DNA from: Adenanthera pavonina
Lineage: Eukaryota; Streptophyta; Magnoliopsida; Fabales; Fabaceae
Assembly: GCA_026686845.1 (NCBI GenBank)
Contig: JAIVEN010000003.1
Location: forward strand, 1,428,501 to 1,492,500
DNA length: 64,000 nt
Direction: 5' to 3'
The translations under genes were made by a program, and so were the position numbers. Numbering within the stretch: the first letter of the stretch is position 1; each line of letters begins with the position of its first letter. Under the pieces are notes generated by a model, which saw only the letters and a program-made list of their open reading frames with translations, searched no databases and was not told where the DNA came from. Below, piece by piece: positions 10,251-22,489 of this stretch.

Positions 10251-13200
10251 TCAGCTATACTTTACAGGAACCAATTCCAGAGCGTTTTTTCTTCTCACTG
10301 AAAGGCCAAAGGATTCAGACATGTCTAGATCTTCAGGATTTTCCCCATTAGGCATCTTCCAATCAAAATGGAATAGCAAATTAGCAAGTGTGAGCTTAAC
10401 ATTAGCAGTACCGAATGTTATGCCAGGACACATCCTCCTTCCAGCACCAAATGGAATGAAGTGGAAATCTGCCCCTTTGTAATCCACTGAGCTATCAGTG
10501 AATCTTTCTGGGTAAAACTTCTCAGCGTCAAACCAATACTCAGGATCTTTCCCTATTGCCCATACATTGACAATCACCTTGCTTTTAGGTGCTATCTCAT
10601 AACCCTTAATCTCACATCTCTCACTGCATTCTCTTGGGAGTAACAACGGAACTGGAGGGTGCAGACGCAATGTTTCTTTGATGATTGACTTCAAATACTT
10701 TAGTTCATGAAGACTTGCTTCATCCACATAACCTTTTCCTTCAAAGACCTTTCTTACCTCAGCTTGTGCTTTCTCCATCTCCCTAGGGTTTTTCACCAAC
10801 TCTGCCATTGCCCACTCCATGGTTTTCGCTGAAGTCGAACTACCAGCACCGAATATGTCCTGAAAGATATACAAGCAACAAAAGAATTGCAGCAATTTCT
10901 TACAGCAATAGCTTAGCTTCTACTGATGATTCTAACTTCAAGTGACACAGATAAATTTGTTCAATCCTTCCAAATTCATGATAAGTACTATTGATGCATG
11001 CAAAAAGAAACAATTAGATTATCATAAAATAATTAGAATTTTAAATAATTATTAAGTTATTTTGATTTAATTTATTTTAAATTTATTTTATCTTTTAGGA
11101 TTTGATTATTTTATTTAGATTTATCTTTATTTTATATTTTTAGAATATAGTTTAATTTAATATTTATCTTTTAAATTTAACTATTTTAGGATCCTGATGG
11201 GATTCTATAAACAAGCTCTAGAACTACTTATTGTGATCATTTCTCTTTTTCTATTGAATGAATATTATTGAGAATTGTTTAATAAATTTTCTCCTTTTTT
11301 CAAGTTTTTACTTTTCTCATCTATCTTCTACCCTTCCTTACCCTATCTTACATTGATTTGGTATCAAAGTAGGTTCTCCCACTCTCCTTCCCACACTTCC
11401 CTTGCCAAAAATTTGTTGTTCATACCAAAAACCCTATCTATAAACATTTGTTCGTCACACAATCACCGTTGTTCGTCTCGCCAAAGGAAACCTAGCCCAT
11501 CACCAAGCTCCATCGTTGGTGGCCTTGCCACGCACTCTTACGAGCTGGCAACCCTCCCTGTACATGGGCTCCAAGCGCCCCATGCGCCACAATGTCCAAT
11601 TCAGTCCAGATCGCATTTTTATTATTCTTGAGGTGTTTTCATGCAATTTCTTCAATTCTAATCCATCAAATAAAGGTAGGATTTCTCCCTTGGAGGTATA
11701 TTTGAATTAATAGCATTATTATAGCTTCCTTAAAGTGCCTTGAATATTTGTTTGATTGCCTTGATCATCGCATGGATGAAACAAATCATAAGCTTGATAA
11801 ATTAAAAGGATTGTCCAAAGAAATTTTATATGCCCTCAGGTCGTTAAATAAGAGTATAGAGATAACTCTTCAGACTTTAGAGGAAGAGTGCAAATGTCTT
11901 ATAGAAGAAGAGCAAGCATACCAAGAAGTTGAAGCTATAGTCCCGATTGAAGCAACACCATCCATAGACAATTTCTCATAATCCAAAGAAAATATTGATG
12001 TTATGGTTGTTAGAGAGAACAAAGGTATGAAAAAGGGACACACACACTTCCCAAGGTTATTGATGATATCCATCATGTTACTATTCTACCTCACTTCTCT
12101 GTTACAACAAGAACATGAATTGTTGCAACTACATAAGATCAAAATTTTGTTGAGCCGAAGAGGATCCATTGGAAGGTTTTTGCAAATTTAGCTACCATTT
12201 GGACTGTTAATGGGAAGTCTCTTTGTTTAGATCCTATTCATCATTATCTTGTTTGGTGAAAATAATTTCCTGAGTTAAATAATATTTAGATTGTTGAAGA
12301 AAAGGTCATTCGCTCATATCTCATCCTTTGCTATCTTGCTTTTTGGAAAAGCTTTTTAAATCTAAATGTTATGTGGAGTATTAACTCTCCAAAGGAGAGT
12401 TCTTTCAAGAGAGGGAGAATAATGCAAAAGAGATAATTATATTATTATAAAATAATTAGGATTTTAAATAATTATTAAGCAATTTAGATTTAATTTATTT
12501 TGAATTTCTTTTATCTTTTAGAATTTGATTATTTTGTTTAGATTTATCTTTATCTTATATTTTAGGATATAATTTAGTTTAATATTTATTTTTTAGATTT
12601 AAACTATTTTAGAATGCTAATAGGATTTAAGGCTCTATAAACAAGTTCTAGAACTACTAATTGTGATAATCTCTCTTTTCCTATTGATTGAATATTATTG
12701 GGAATTGTTAAGTGAATTTTCTCCTTTTTATTTTTTTAATCTTCTCATCTATCTTCCACCATTGCCTACCTTGTCTTAGATCAATATAAAAGCTTCTTGA
12801 TCTTCTTTTGTAATTTTAATCTGATGCAAGCTTCTTAGAAGGAAGTATATTTGCATTGCGGTGCTAAACTTATCATGTCCTATGGGAAAAAATCCTGTGA
12901 AGTGATTGGAATTGTCATAGACTCAAAAGTAAACGGCATGTATCTAATGATTCTACTTTATAGTCTAAATGAAACCGAAATGAAATAATGTTCTGGTGTG
13001 CTTTCTGCAATTTTCTCTCCTTTCGTAGTCTCTAAAGTCACATGGTTTCTCATTTGAACTTTCTACAGCAAGTTTAGAATTTACAGTTCACATATAACTG
13101 CACTTTCCCAAATCACTAATCTCTAATTGGTAAACTATGAGTTGACAATTAACAACTGACAATTCTATTCAAGTCCTTCCTTTTCTCTGCCTGCATCTAA

Positions 13201-14596
13201 CAGTTGTTAAAACAATGAAAAAAAAAGTGCATTTCTGAAAAGACTAAGAAGCATGGATACTAACAAGGACATGACAGCATGACATTATTTAAAGTGCCCC
13301 GTCATATTAATGTGAATGTCAAGAACTAACAAGGTTCCATTTTTGTAGTGTGCATGCCTCATGTCTCAAACATAATTTTGGTCAATTAATCTTTGCTAAT
13401 ATATATGTTAGTTTTCCTTTTTTTTTTCTTTTTTAATTGGTGGCAAATACGAATGGATGTTTATAATAGCAAGATTCTAACCAAAAGGGTTGCTTTGATG
13501 ATGTCATCAGACAGGGGATGTTCAAGGTTGTTCTGCTTCTGAAGCTTTAAAAGAACATCAACTATATCTTCTGCTTTTCCATGGGTTGCTTCTGTTAGTG
13601 TATCTCTGTTCTTGTGATCTCTTACAATGTTCCCGAGTATCCTGTCCATTTCTTGATGGATCTTCGCAGCTTTAGACCTTACACCAGTCAAAACTTGAAG
13701 AACTCCAATGGAAGGATATAAATCAGCGAGGGAGAATCCTCCTAGTAGCTTTGAAACTTCCTTCAAAAGTACTATACAAGCTTCTTGATCTTCTGATTTC
13801 CCACCCATAGCTATCCTTGAGGTCAAGCCATAGGCCAATGAACTAATCTTCTCACTGAGATTGAACACTGACCCTTCACTCAAAGCTATCTCCTTGACAA
13901 GATTTGAAATCTCTTGTTCTCGAATCGGTCGAAAGGATTCTACACGCTTTGGTGTTAGCAACTCAACGGTGGAAATCTTCCTCATCTGCCTCCAGTAACT
14001 CCCATATGGAGAGAAGCTCATGCCCTTGGAGTCATACGTGACGACATCTGCGGCAAGCAGATAAGGCCTATTTGCAAAGATGATATCATGGGTTTTCATC
14101 ACTTCTTTGGCCATTTCAGGAGAAGATACCTAGTGAAGAATCAGGAGAAAACACTCAAAAGCAAACTCACTAGCTTGTTTAATTAATACCGGTAGACAAA
14201 AGGCAAACAAAAGCAGCAGAGAGGTAAGAATAACTAAAGCATCCAAACAAATAAACACTGATTGTAAAACTGCAATTTCCATATCAAAAACCTTAATCAA
14301 GAAATCAAATTAATCAAAATAGCAAAAATCAGGATGAATACCACTATGCTTGAAAGTCCTCCAAGCTGTATATGCATGAGAGGCCCATATTGCTTTGCCC
14401 ATTTTGCTAGGGTTTGATGAGGCATGGCTCCAATCCGGTGCATGTTCCCCAGTATAGGTACCTTAGCTGGCCCTGGAGGCTTCTTTGAGTCTGAATTTTT
14501 GAGTTTTGATCTCCAAAGTAGGCTAACTATGATAAACGAGAAGGCGAAGAAGCAAAAGATGGCCGCAGGTGACGGAATATGGAGCACCGATTCCAT
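10251..14596 (-). CDS. P450-2: intact CYP71D-like cytochrome P450 (503 aa)
   Basis: Haem monooxygenase of the CYP71 clan, anchored in the ER and using NADPH-P450 reductase; the substrate is unknown (relatives oxidise terpenoids, alkaloids or phenolics). Exons 14342-14596, 13482-14129 and 10251-10859 join in frame with GT/AG borders. N-terminal hydrophobic anchor from residue about 8, hinge KKPPGPAKVP, I-helix GAGSSTS (residues about 305-311), K-helix ETLR (363-366), PERF (418-421) and haem loop FGAGRRMCPG with Cys445. Oddity: the I-helix acidic residue usual before TS is Ser. The extra phase-0 intron after GLSSIV is shared with P450-3. Intron 2 (2.6 kb) hosts a small LTR element. The ATG at 14596 was chosen because the anchor starts there; an in-frame upstream extension lacks P450 character. 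A TATATGGC-like box lies about 70 bp upstream. Confidence 0.92.
10992..12780 (+). mobile_element. Small non-autonomous LTR retrotransposon in intron 2 of P450-2
   Basis: Two direct repeats of about 361 bp (about 10992-11352 and 12420-12780) flank about 1.07 kb. After the left repeat comes TTTGGTATCAAAGTAGG, a primer-binding site of the initiator-tRNA-Met type (near 11357). Before the right repeat is a purine run, AAGAGAGGGAGAA. This sets the polarity as plus, opposite to the host gene. There is no RT, integrase or protease. The LTRs differ at many positions, so the copy is old. The exact target duplication is unresolved. Confidence 0.8.
11748..11981 (+). pseudogene. Short coiled-coil ORF inside the intron-2 LTR element
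   Basis: 77 codons beginning MFDCLDHRMDETNHKLDKLK, with regular Leu/Ile spacing and many Lys/Glu: a probable short coiled coil. Its place in the internal region suggests a leftover gag-like or element-specific reading frame. No known catalytic motif. It may be chance, since the segment is short. Confidence 0.35.
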
Positions 14597-16812
14597 TGTT
14601 GGGTTGGAAAACAAGCTAATTAGGTTCCTCCAACAAAATATGCATTCTGTGAAACTGAAAAAGCCATATATGCTTTTATTAATAGGGTGGACAAGCGTTA
14701 GTCGTATCATGGTGAATAAAGAATTAAACCGAAAATTGCGATCATGACGTGACTGGGATTGACATTTCATGAAGAATTGGACTCAAATAAAAAAAAAATG
14801 AATATACATGGATGCTATATCAGTTCTGAATCTGATTTGCAAAATCATTCTCATTTTAACTAAACACACACATACACGACCAGAAGATATCGCTTGCAGA
14901 TTATATTATGGACCGGTCTATACAAAAGTTGTCTGTTCAACTCGGTTCTTTGATCCATTTTTGGACAAGTTAGTTAATAAAGAGTGTTGCAATCAGATCA
15001 CAGTCCGATTTATCAATTAGACCAGCACCAGCTAGTCTAATTTGATTTTCACATAATAGTGATCACACCACGAGTGATATTTGTGTACAATTCATGAGCT
15101 CATCAGATATCAAAGAAAAAGTATATGGTTAATTTCACCTGGGGGCCTCTGAAAAATATATAATTTTCAAATAATAACCTTTCTAATTTTTATTTATGGT
15201 ACAGTTTTTTGGTGTCTTTTCTATTGACTTGGATTCAAGCATTGTTGTGTTTTCCTAACATATTTTTTTTTTCAACTTAAGGTTCTAACTCATGATCTTA
15301 TTGTAAGAGATACCATGCATTTTCTCTACTTTACTTAACCAAGATTGGTTCCTTTATTATTCTTATCAAATAACAAATTTCAATTTCAATATAGAGCTAA
15401 TGTTATTTAATTAAACACGTTTATTCCTACATTATTAAGAAAAAAATGAGTTGCATTAGTTTGTAAATAATGAAACTTGTTATACATTATATATATATTT
15501 AATGTTGATCATTTAACTAGACATATTTTCTGAAGTTTGAACAATCAGTTACATTGTTTACTACCAGTTAATGGTGTATTTTACTATATATTTTATTATA
15601 TATATTTAAAATAATTTTTTTGTTCCACTAATATATTTTTTAAAATAAATATAGATTCTAATAACACATAATTTTGGAACAATAATCTTTTTTTATTCTT
15701 ATGAAAGATCTGTTTTAAAATTCAAATTGATATCTACTGTATCTTAGTATTATTTCAAAGATTATACTAAACTAAATTATTGATGACATTAGAATTTACA
15801 AATATTAATAAATTGCTTCATGACAATCCATTGTCTCTAATAATCCCTCACTCACTTATCTCTCTCCTCAGTGCTTACTCCACTAATTAGTATTAAATAT
15901 TAATAGCTACATAGTCACAATCGCAAATTCAACTCTTAAATAAAAATTAAAATTTGCATCCAACAACAAAATAAATGAATGACAGTGATATAATTTTTTT
16001 TATTGGAAGACAACGATGTGATTTTAAATTAAAAACACAGTATTTTTTAGTTATGATGTAATGCTACCCTTTATGAGTACAAGGGAATCATAGATTTGGT
16101 TTAGGAAGGGTGTCAATAAAAACTCTTGCATCATGAAAAATATCCCTTCTAACCACACAAAGCAAATATAAAGCACATATTAAAATCACAACCAGTATAT
16201 TCTTTCCTATGAAAAACATGGTATATGCTTTTGTACCTTGAATATAGATTCATTGACCACCAATCTATACACAATTGTCAGAGTATATTCAACGTACCAT
16301 TGATGACTTGATTATTCCCAATATTCAAAAGCAAAAGAATACAAAATATAAAAATTTGTCATCTCTTTAGAATAAACAAACCAAGTTCTGTTTCTTGTCA
16401 ATGTAAATCCTAGTTATTGCTGATCCTTTGATTTCCTTTACTTCTTTTTTTTTTTTGCCGTTTCGGCTCTGAGATGCACTTAGATAATTGAACTTGTCAA
16501 ATACCATTATGATATTTTGTCTATTCAAGACATAGAATGACGTAAGTTTCATAAAAACAAATCATGCTTTAAATTATTGGCACATCATAATATTCTTTTC
16601 TAGGTTTAAATGCCAAGATCATTCCTCATTTTCCTTCTTAAACTTTTTCCAATGTTAGAAACTTTCAACAAATTATGAAAAGATGCAAAAGCAACTGTTA
16701 AAATCTGACTGCCTAATCAAATTATAAAAGGAAACAAAAAACCATAAAGCATATATATAGAAAATTCAGTATTGATTAGCGGCGGAAAATGGAACTTCTT
16801 CAGTGTACAGTC
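14597..16812. other. Spacer between P450-2 and P450-3
   Basis: Left part: P450-2 promoter. Right part (from about 16405): the P450-3 3' flank, duplicated with the gene. The centre is AT-rich with no gene seen. Confidence 0.5.
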
Positions 16813-19288
16813 TTAAATTGCAGATGAGCTATACTTTACTGGAATCAATTCCAAATCGTGTTTCTTTTTCACAGAGAAGCCAAATGATTCAGTCATGTCC
16901 AGATCTTCAGGGTCTTCCCCATTAGGCATCTCCCAATCAAAATGGAACAGCAAATTTGCAAGTGAAAGTTGAACATTAGCAATCCCAAATGTTATACCAG
17001 GACACATCCTCCTTCCAGCACCAAATGGAATGAGCTGAAAATCTGCCCCTTTGTAATCCACTGAGCTATCAGTGAATCTTTCTGGGTAAAACTTCTCAGC
17101 GTCAAACCAATACTCAGGATCTTTCCCTATTGCCCATACATTAACAATCACCTTGCTTTTAGGTGCTATCTCATAACCCTTAATCTCACATCTCTCACTG
17201 CATTCTCTTGGGAGTAACAACGGAACTGGAGGGTGCAGACGCAATGTTTCTTTGATGACTGACTTCAAGTACTTCAGTTCATGAAGACTTGCTTCATCCA
17301 CATAACCTTTTCCTTCAAAGACCTTTCTTATCTCAGCTTGTGCTTTCTCCATCTCCCTAGGGTTTGTCACCAGCTCTGCCATCACCCACTCGATGGTTTT
17401 TGCCGAAGTTCCACTTCCAGCACTGAATATATCCTGAAAGATATGGTATAATTAAAAGAATTTCAATGATTGCCTATAGCAGTAGCTTCTACTGATGATT
17501 CAAACTTGAGGTGAGAGAAAGACGGTTTATTCATTCTTTTCAAATTCGAGAGTCTGATATTAGAAGGGATGACACTTTTTCTTCTGTCACACAAACTTAG
17601 AAGCAAGTATATTTCAATTTCTATGGAGAAAACAAGTCCAGTGAAGAAATTGGAATTGCTGGAGATCAAAAAGTAAATGGCATGGATCTAATGATTCTCC
17701 TATATAGTCTATATAAAACTGAAAATAAAAAAAAATGTTCTCGTGTGTGTCTTGTGCAATTTTCTCTTCATTTTATTGTTTCTAAAGCCACACAGATCTT
17801 CATTTGAACTTTCTGCAGCAACTTCTGCTTTTATAGATCACATAGAACTGCGCTCTTGTCAAAAAACTAAATTGTTAACTCTCAGTTCATATTTAAGATC
17901 TAAGAATTCTATTCAAGTACTTCCTTTGCTCCGCCTGCATTTAACAGTAGTTAAACAAAGAAAAAGCGTATATCTAGAATGACTAAGAAGCATAGATGCA
18001 ATCAAGGACTTTGCAGTTCGACATTATTTAAAGTATCACCTCATATTTAATGCAAATATTTAGAAAGAACATGGTTCCTATACGTACCTGTTAATTTTTT
18101 TTAATTATTTTCTCAAAAACAGTTATAGTCAAGTAACCTTGGGTTGGTGTATTTGTCGGTTTTTTTTTCTTATTTTGTTGCCAAATATGAATGTATATTC
18201 ATAATATGAAGATTCTGACCAAAATGGTTGCTTTGATCATTTCATTAGACAGAGGATGCTCAAGGTTGTTCTGCTTTTGAAGCTTCAGAAGAACATCAAC
18301 TATATCTTCTGCATATTCACAGGTTGCTTCTGTTTGCGTATCTCTGTCCTTGTGATCTCTTACAAAGCTCCCAAGTATCCTGTCCATTTCTTGATGAATC
18401 TTCTCAGCTTTAGACCTTAAACCTGTCAAAACTTGAAGAACTCCAATTGAAGGATACAAATCAGCCAGAGAGAACCCTCCTACTAACATCGAGACATCCT
18501 TCATGAGTCCTATATAAGTTTCTTGATCTTTAGATTTCGTACCAAAAGCTATCCTTGAGGTCATGCCATAGGCCATTGAATAGATCTGCTTAGTGAGATT
18601 GATTACTGAACCTTCACTCAAAGCTATCTGCTTGACATGTTTTGAAACCTCTTCTTCCCGAATCGGCCGAAAGGACTCGACACGCTTCGGCGTTAGCAGC
18701 TCAAAGGTGGAAATCTTCCTCATCTGCTTCCAATAATTCCCATAGGGAGAGAAGCTCATGCTCTTGGAGCCATAAGTGATAATATCAGCAGCAAGAAGAT
18801 AAGGCCTACTTGCAAAGATGATATCATGCGTTTTCATCACCTCTTTGGCCATTTCAGGAGAAGATACCTAGTGAAGAATCATGATAACTCACTAATTTGA
18901 TTTTAAAATTCTTAAAGCTTAACATAACTGCAACACCCAAACAAACAAATATTGATCGTAAAACTGTAATTTCCATGTTAAAAACCTTCATCAAGAAATT
19001 GAATCAGTCATAACGGCAAATCAGGATGAATACCACTATGCTTGAAAGTCCTCCAAGCTGTATATGCATGAGGGGCCCATATTGCTTTGCCCATTTTGCT
19101 AGGGTTTGATGAGGCATGGTTCCAATCTGATGCATGTTCCCCAGAATAGGTACCTTTGGAGGCCCTGGAGGCAACTTTAAGTTTGAATTTTTGGTCTTTG
19201 ATCTCCAAAATATGCCAATTACCATGAACGAGAAGAGGAAGAATGATAATATTGCAGCAGGAGAGGGAATATGGAGCTCAGACTCCAT
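16813..19288 (-). CDS. P450-3: intact CYP71D-like cytochrome P450 (507 aa)
   Basis: Tandem paralogue of P450-2 with the same three-exon plan: 19034-19288, 18220-18867 and 16813-17433, all borders GT/AG and in frame. Anchor from MESELHIPSPAAILSFFLFS, hinge LKLPPGPPKVP, I-helix SAGSGTS, K-helix ETLR (363-366), PERF, and haem loop FGAGRRMCPG with Cys445. The usual I-helix acid is Gly here. It ends in SSSAI, four residues longer than P450-2. Part of exon 3 is nearly identical to P450-2 at DNA level. A Tat/Ogre-like retrotransposon lies 178 bp upstream of the ATG in the same orientation; a TATA-like box is kept between them. ER-membrane monooxygenase of unknown substrate. Confidence 0.92.
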
Positions 19289-19340
19289 CGTTGGGTTGGA
19301 AAAGATGCCTAGGCTAATCCAACAGCATGAGCGTTCACGA

Positions 19341-19350
19341 ACATTTATAG
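19341..19350 (-). promoter_or_regulatory. TATA-like box of P450-3
   Basis: The minus strand reads CTATAAATGT, 53-62 bp before the ATG at 19288. It lies between the gene and the retrotransposon insertion at 19461, so the core promoter may survive while upstream elements were moved about 14.3 kb away. Confidence 0.55.
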
Positions 19351-19465
19351 ATAGATGAGCTCTAATAGCTGATTGGTGAATATGGAAACCCAAGACTGCC
19401 GGCGTGATTAACAGAGTACAAAATATGGGCCTAAAAAGAAAAACAGTATAAAATGATTTGCTTGT

Positions 19466-20326
19466 TGTCGCACCTGGAAAAATGCGATGGAAGGAAAAAA
19501 GAGAACAAATCTGGTTTTCGAGTGAAAACTGACTTGTGAGGAGTCGCCACCAAAATTTTGAGGAAAATATTGGGAAACCGAATTAAAAAGGAAAGGATAG
19601 TCTGTGTAACCAGAGCTGGATTCGGGAGTCGATTGTGCGTGGGGAAGGTGTTAGGCACCCCATGACACCTGTTCCTAGGAACGGTTACCCTACGTTGATT
19701 GTGTAAATTAATATGGCTTAAAAATATATTTTGGTTTTTCTTTTATAATTCACATGCGAGAAAGTGGGTAAAGAAAAAAGAAATTAAGAAAATTTGGATA
19801 ATAGAATAAGGAAGATAAATTACTTTAGAAATTAAGAAGATTTAAAAATGGGAAAAAGGGATTTAAGAAAATAAATTAGGAAATATTTATTAAATTAAGG
19901 GAAAAACACCAAATAAATCAGAAAATATTTATTTTTTACAAAGGCGGACTTGACCCAGGATCAGAGCCTGGGGCCTACGTACCCTGTGATGGGGATCAAA
20001 GTCCACGTAGTTCGGGGCTAAAAATGCATGTCAGTTGGTTGATATTTTTTTAATTTTAATTTGTTTTTGTAAAAAGAGAAAGTTAACGGGAAATAATTTA
20101 ACTTTTTGCAAACAAAACAATTTTCTGAGATTGAGTTGGTGCGTTTTAATTTACAAAAGATAATCTAATTCCTATTATGTACTCTTATTTTATTTTGTTT
20201 GAAAGTATTTTATTATTATTATTATTTTTGCCATCATCATTATTATTATTATATTATTATTATTAATTTTTATTTTATTATTATTACCTTTCCTGTATCA
20301 AGGTCGGAAAAAATGGGGTGTTCACA
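19466..20326 (-). repeat. 3' LTR of the gypsy element (861 bp)
   Basis: On the minus strand it runs from TGTGAACACCCC to GGTGCGACA. It pairs with the right LTR over its full length. It contains an (ATT)n-rich stretch at about 20209-20285. Because the element and P450-3 share orientation, transcription started in this LTR would run toward P450-3. Confidence 0.92.
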
Positions 20327-20341
20327 ATTGCCCCTCTTTAC
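20327..20341 (-). promoter_or_regulatory. Polypurine tract of the gypsy element
   Basis: Minus-strand reading TAAAGAGGGGCAAT directly abuts the 3' LTR; this is the expected plus-strand primer position. Confidence 0.6.
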
Positions 20342-20813
20342 TGGTTTCTTACGTGAGAATGAGGAAAAGGTAGTTTTGTGAGTTCCCGCATAAGGAACAA
20401 GTAAAGATTAGAACACGAATTTTGTCTGTGCAAAACACGACTACTCGCTTGCCCCTGACGCAAAATGATGTAATATGACATGAGCTTTCAAACCCACGAG
20501 GCTCTCTTTTGGGTATGGGTGGTTTAATCCGAAAGTAAAACAGTGAATGAATACTTCATGCGAGACACGTAATGTACACGTGTGGACCAGGACATGACCA
20601 AATAATGCTATGACTCGAATGAATGCACAGATGCGTTATGTGATGGTGTGACTGTAATTAATGCAAATGCGAAAGCCGGGTCCCAACAAAATGTGAAATA
20701 AATGAAGAAGAAAACATGCAGTTCCCGTTCAAGAATTGGGCTTTGGTGGTAGCGAAGTGCCTACATCATAGGGCTTTTGGGTGCTCATCACGGTGCGAGG
20801 CTTGAAAAAAATA

Positions 20814-21200
20814 CCTACTCTGACGCAGGATTTAGGGTACTTACTCTGACGTAGGATTTGAAAAAATACCTGCACTGACGCAGGATTTGAAGAGTACCTA
20901 CATCTGACGTAGGATTTACGAATTACCTGCACTGACGCAGGATTTGAGGAGTACCTACATCTGACGTAGGATTTGAAAAGTACCTGCACTGACGCAGGAT
21001 TTGAAAAGTACCTACATCTGACGTAGGATTTGCGAATTACCTATACTGACGCAGGATTTGAAGAGTACCTACCTCTGACGTAGGATTTGAAAAGTGCCTG
21101 CACTGACGCAGGATTTGACAAGTATCTACATCTGATGTAGGATTTGTGAATTACCTGCACTGACGCAGGATTTGAAAAGTACCTACTCTGACGTAGGATT
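20814..21200. repeat. Array of 14 alternating hairpin units in the gypsy 3' region
   Basis: Units of about 28-29 bp alternate between two forms: CCTGC-ACTGAC-GCAGG and CCTAC-ATCTGAC-GTAGG, each followed by ATTTGAARAGTA or ATTTGYGAATTA. Each unit is a 5-bp stem with a 6-7-nt loop, and the two forms differ by a compensated base pair (GC versus AT). A pair of units makes a higher-order repeat of about 57 bp. Only a few units have broken stems (the first two and the ninth). The long minus-strand reading frames seen here are products of the repetition. Confidence 0.9.
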
Positions 21201-21419
21201 TTGGTTTTATGCCTGTCATGCTGCAAGGCTTATTATGCCCCGGACAATTGAGGATATTGCAATGTGTGTGAAATGCAAGAATAAGCGCAATTTTTCTTTT
21301 CTTTGTTTTTGTTTTATTCTTAATAAGAATTTGTTTTGTTATGCTTGCATGTGGAATGTGAAATTCTTCATGTTTTGTCCCGAATGGTATTGTGTGCGCA
21401 AATAAGATGCATGAAAGGT

Positions 21420-21830
21420 GAAAAAAATTATTCATGTATGTCCCAACCTGAGTGGGAATGATATGTGAAATGAAAAATTTTCCATTTATACCCCTATTTG
21501 AATGGGAATTTATTTATGTATGTGAGATGAGGAATATTTTTATTTTATTTTATATTTTTTCTTTGTTTTATGTTTTTCTTTTTGTTACCCTATTTGAGTG
21601 GGCCAATTTGTATGCAAAGGAAATGCATGCAAATGCATGATTTGTCATGTATGCCCTAATTTAACTAGAAACTTATTTTGATGCGATGCAGAATGCATTT
21701 TTTCCATGTTTGCCCCAATCTAAGTGGGAGTAAATTTTTATGTAAGGCATGCAAAGAGGATGCATGTGAAAGGTGAAGATTTTTTTTTTGGCAATTTGAA
21801 TGGGAATTTATTAAGGAAAATATGTGGGAA
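21420..21830. repeat. Degenerate repeats with CCCA/TGGG stems
   Basis: A loose series of units, each with a core like CCCAACCTGAGTGGGA or CCCCAATCTAAGTGGGAG, followed by ATGYATGTGAAA-type spacers. At least five cores are seen, at about 21441, 21491, 21590, 21714 and 21791. Like the neighbouring array, the core can pair with itself (CCCA/TGGG). Confidence 0.55.
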
Positions 21831-22489
21831 ATGTGATTTGTTTGGATTTTTCATTTTATTTCTTTCTTTCTTTCTTTTTTTTTCTGTGATAATTTTCGGT
21901 ATCTATTATTCCTTTGCTATTTCAAAATCCAGTGACCAGATCCCACCACTCATGACTACGCTAACTAATCATGTTATTCATTTTACCAGTAAGCTTATCA
22001 TCACCTCCTCAAGCGAAAGTAGGAGTTAACGCGTGCTTAGAGAGGCTGTTTTGGTAATTTCCTCTTTTAAAATTTTGATTATGTCAGTGTCGTGAGTTCA
22101 ATAACCACTACAAGCAAGAAGTGTTAACAAGAGTGCGAATAATAATGGGGCACTTAGATTAACTGTAAAGACGAACAACAGTGACTATGAATGTCGAGAG
22201 GGAAGCATTAAGGAATTAAGGAAAGCAAACACAATGGGTGATTTCTAGTATATTGATGGCTTCTCATCGTGCGCGGCCCTCATGCATCTTCCAAGTTGCC
22301 AGAGACATGCATACTCTGAGTGCGACCACGTTCTCGCAGACACGGGCTTTAACCTCTTGTGTTAAATGAAGTCACCCTTTGATTGATTGCCGCTAAGACC
22401 ACCTCCTTCTAGGATGCTTTGCCGTGGTGTTTTTGCCTTGGATGCCTTTTTCGGTTTACCCCTCAGCAAGCCCTCATTCTCTCCTCCTT

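Noticed and set aside
20729..21226. Minus-strand open frames with a repeated YVRCRYSSNPASVQ-type peptide
   Set aside because: They follow directly from the hairpin repeat array; no start context and no sense outside the repeat.
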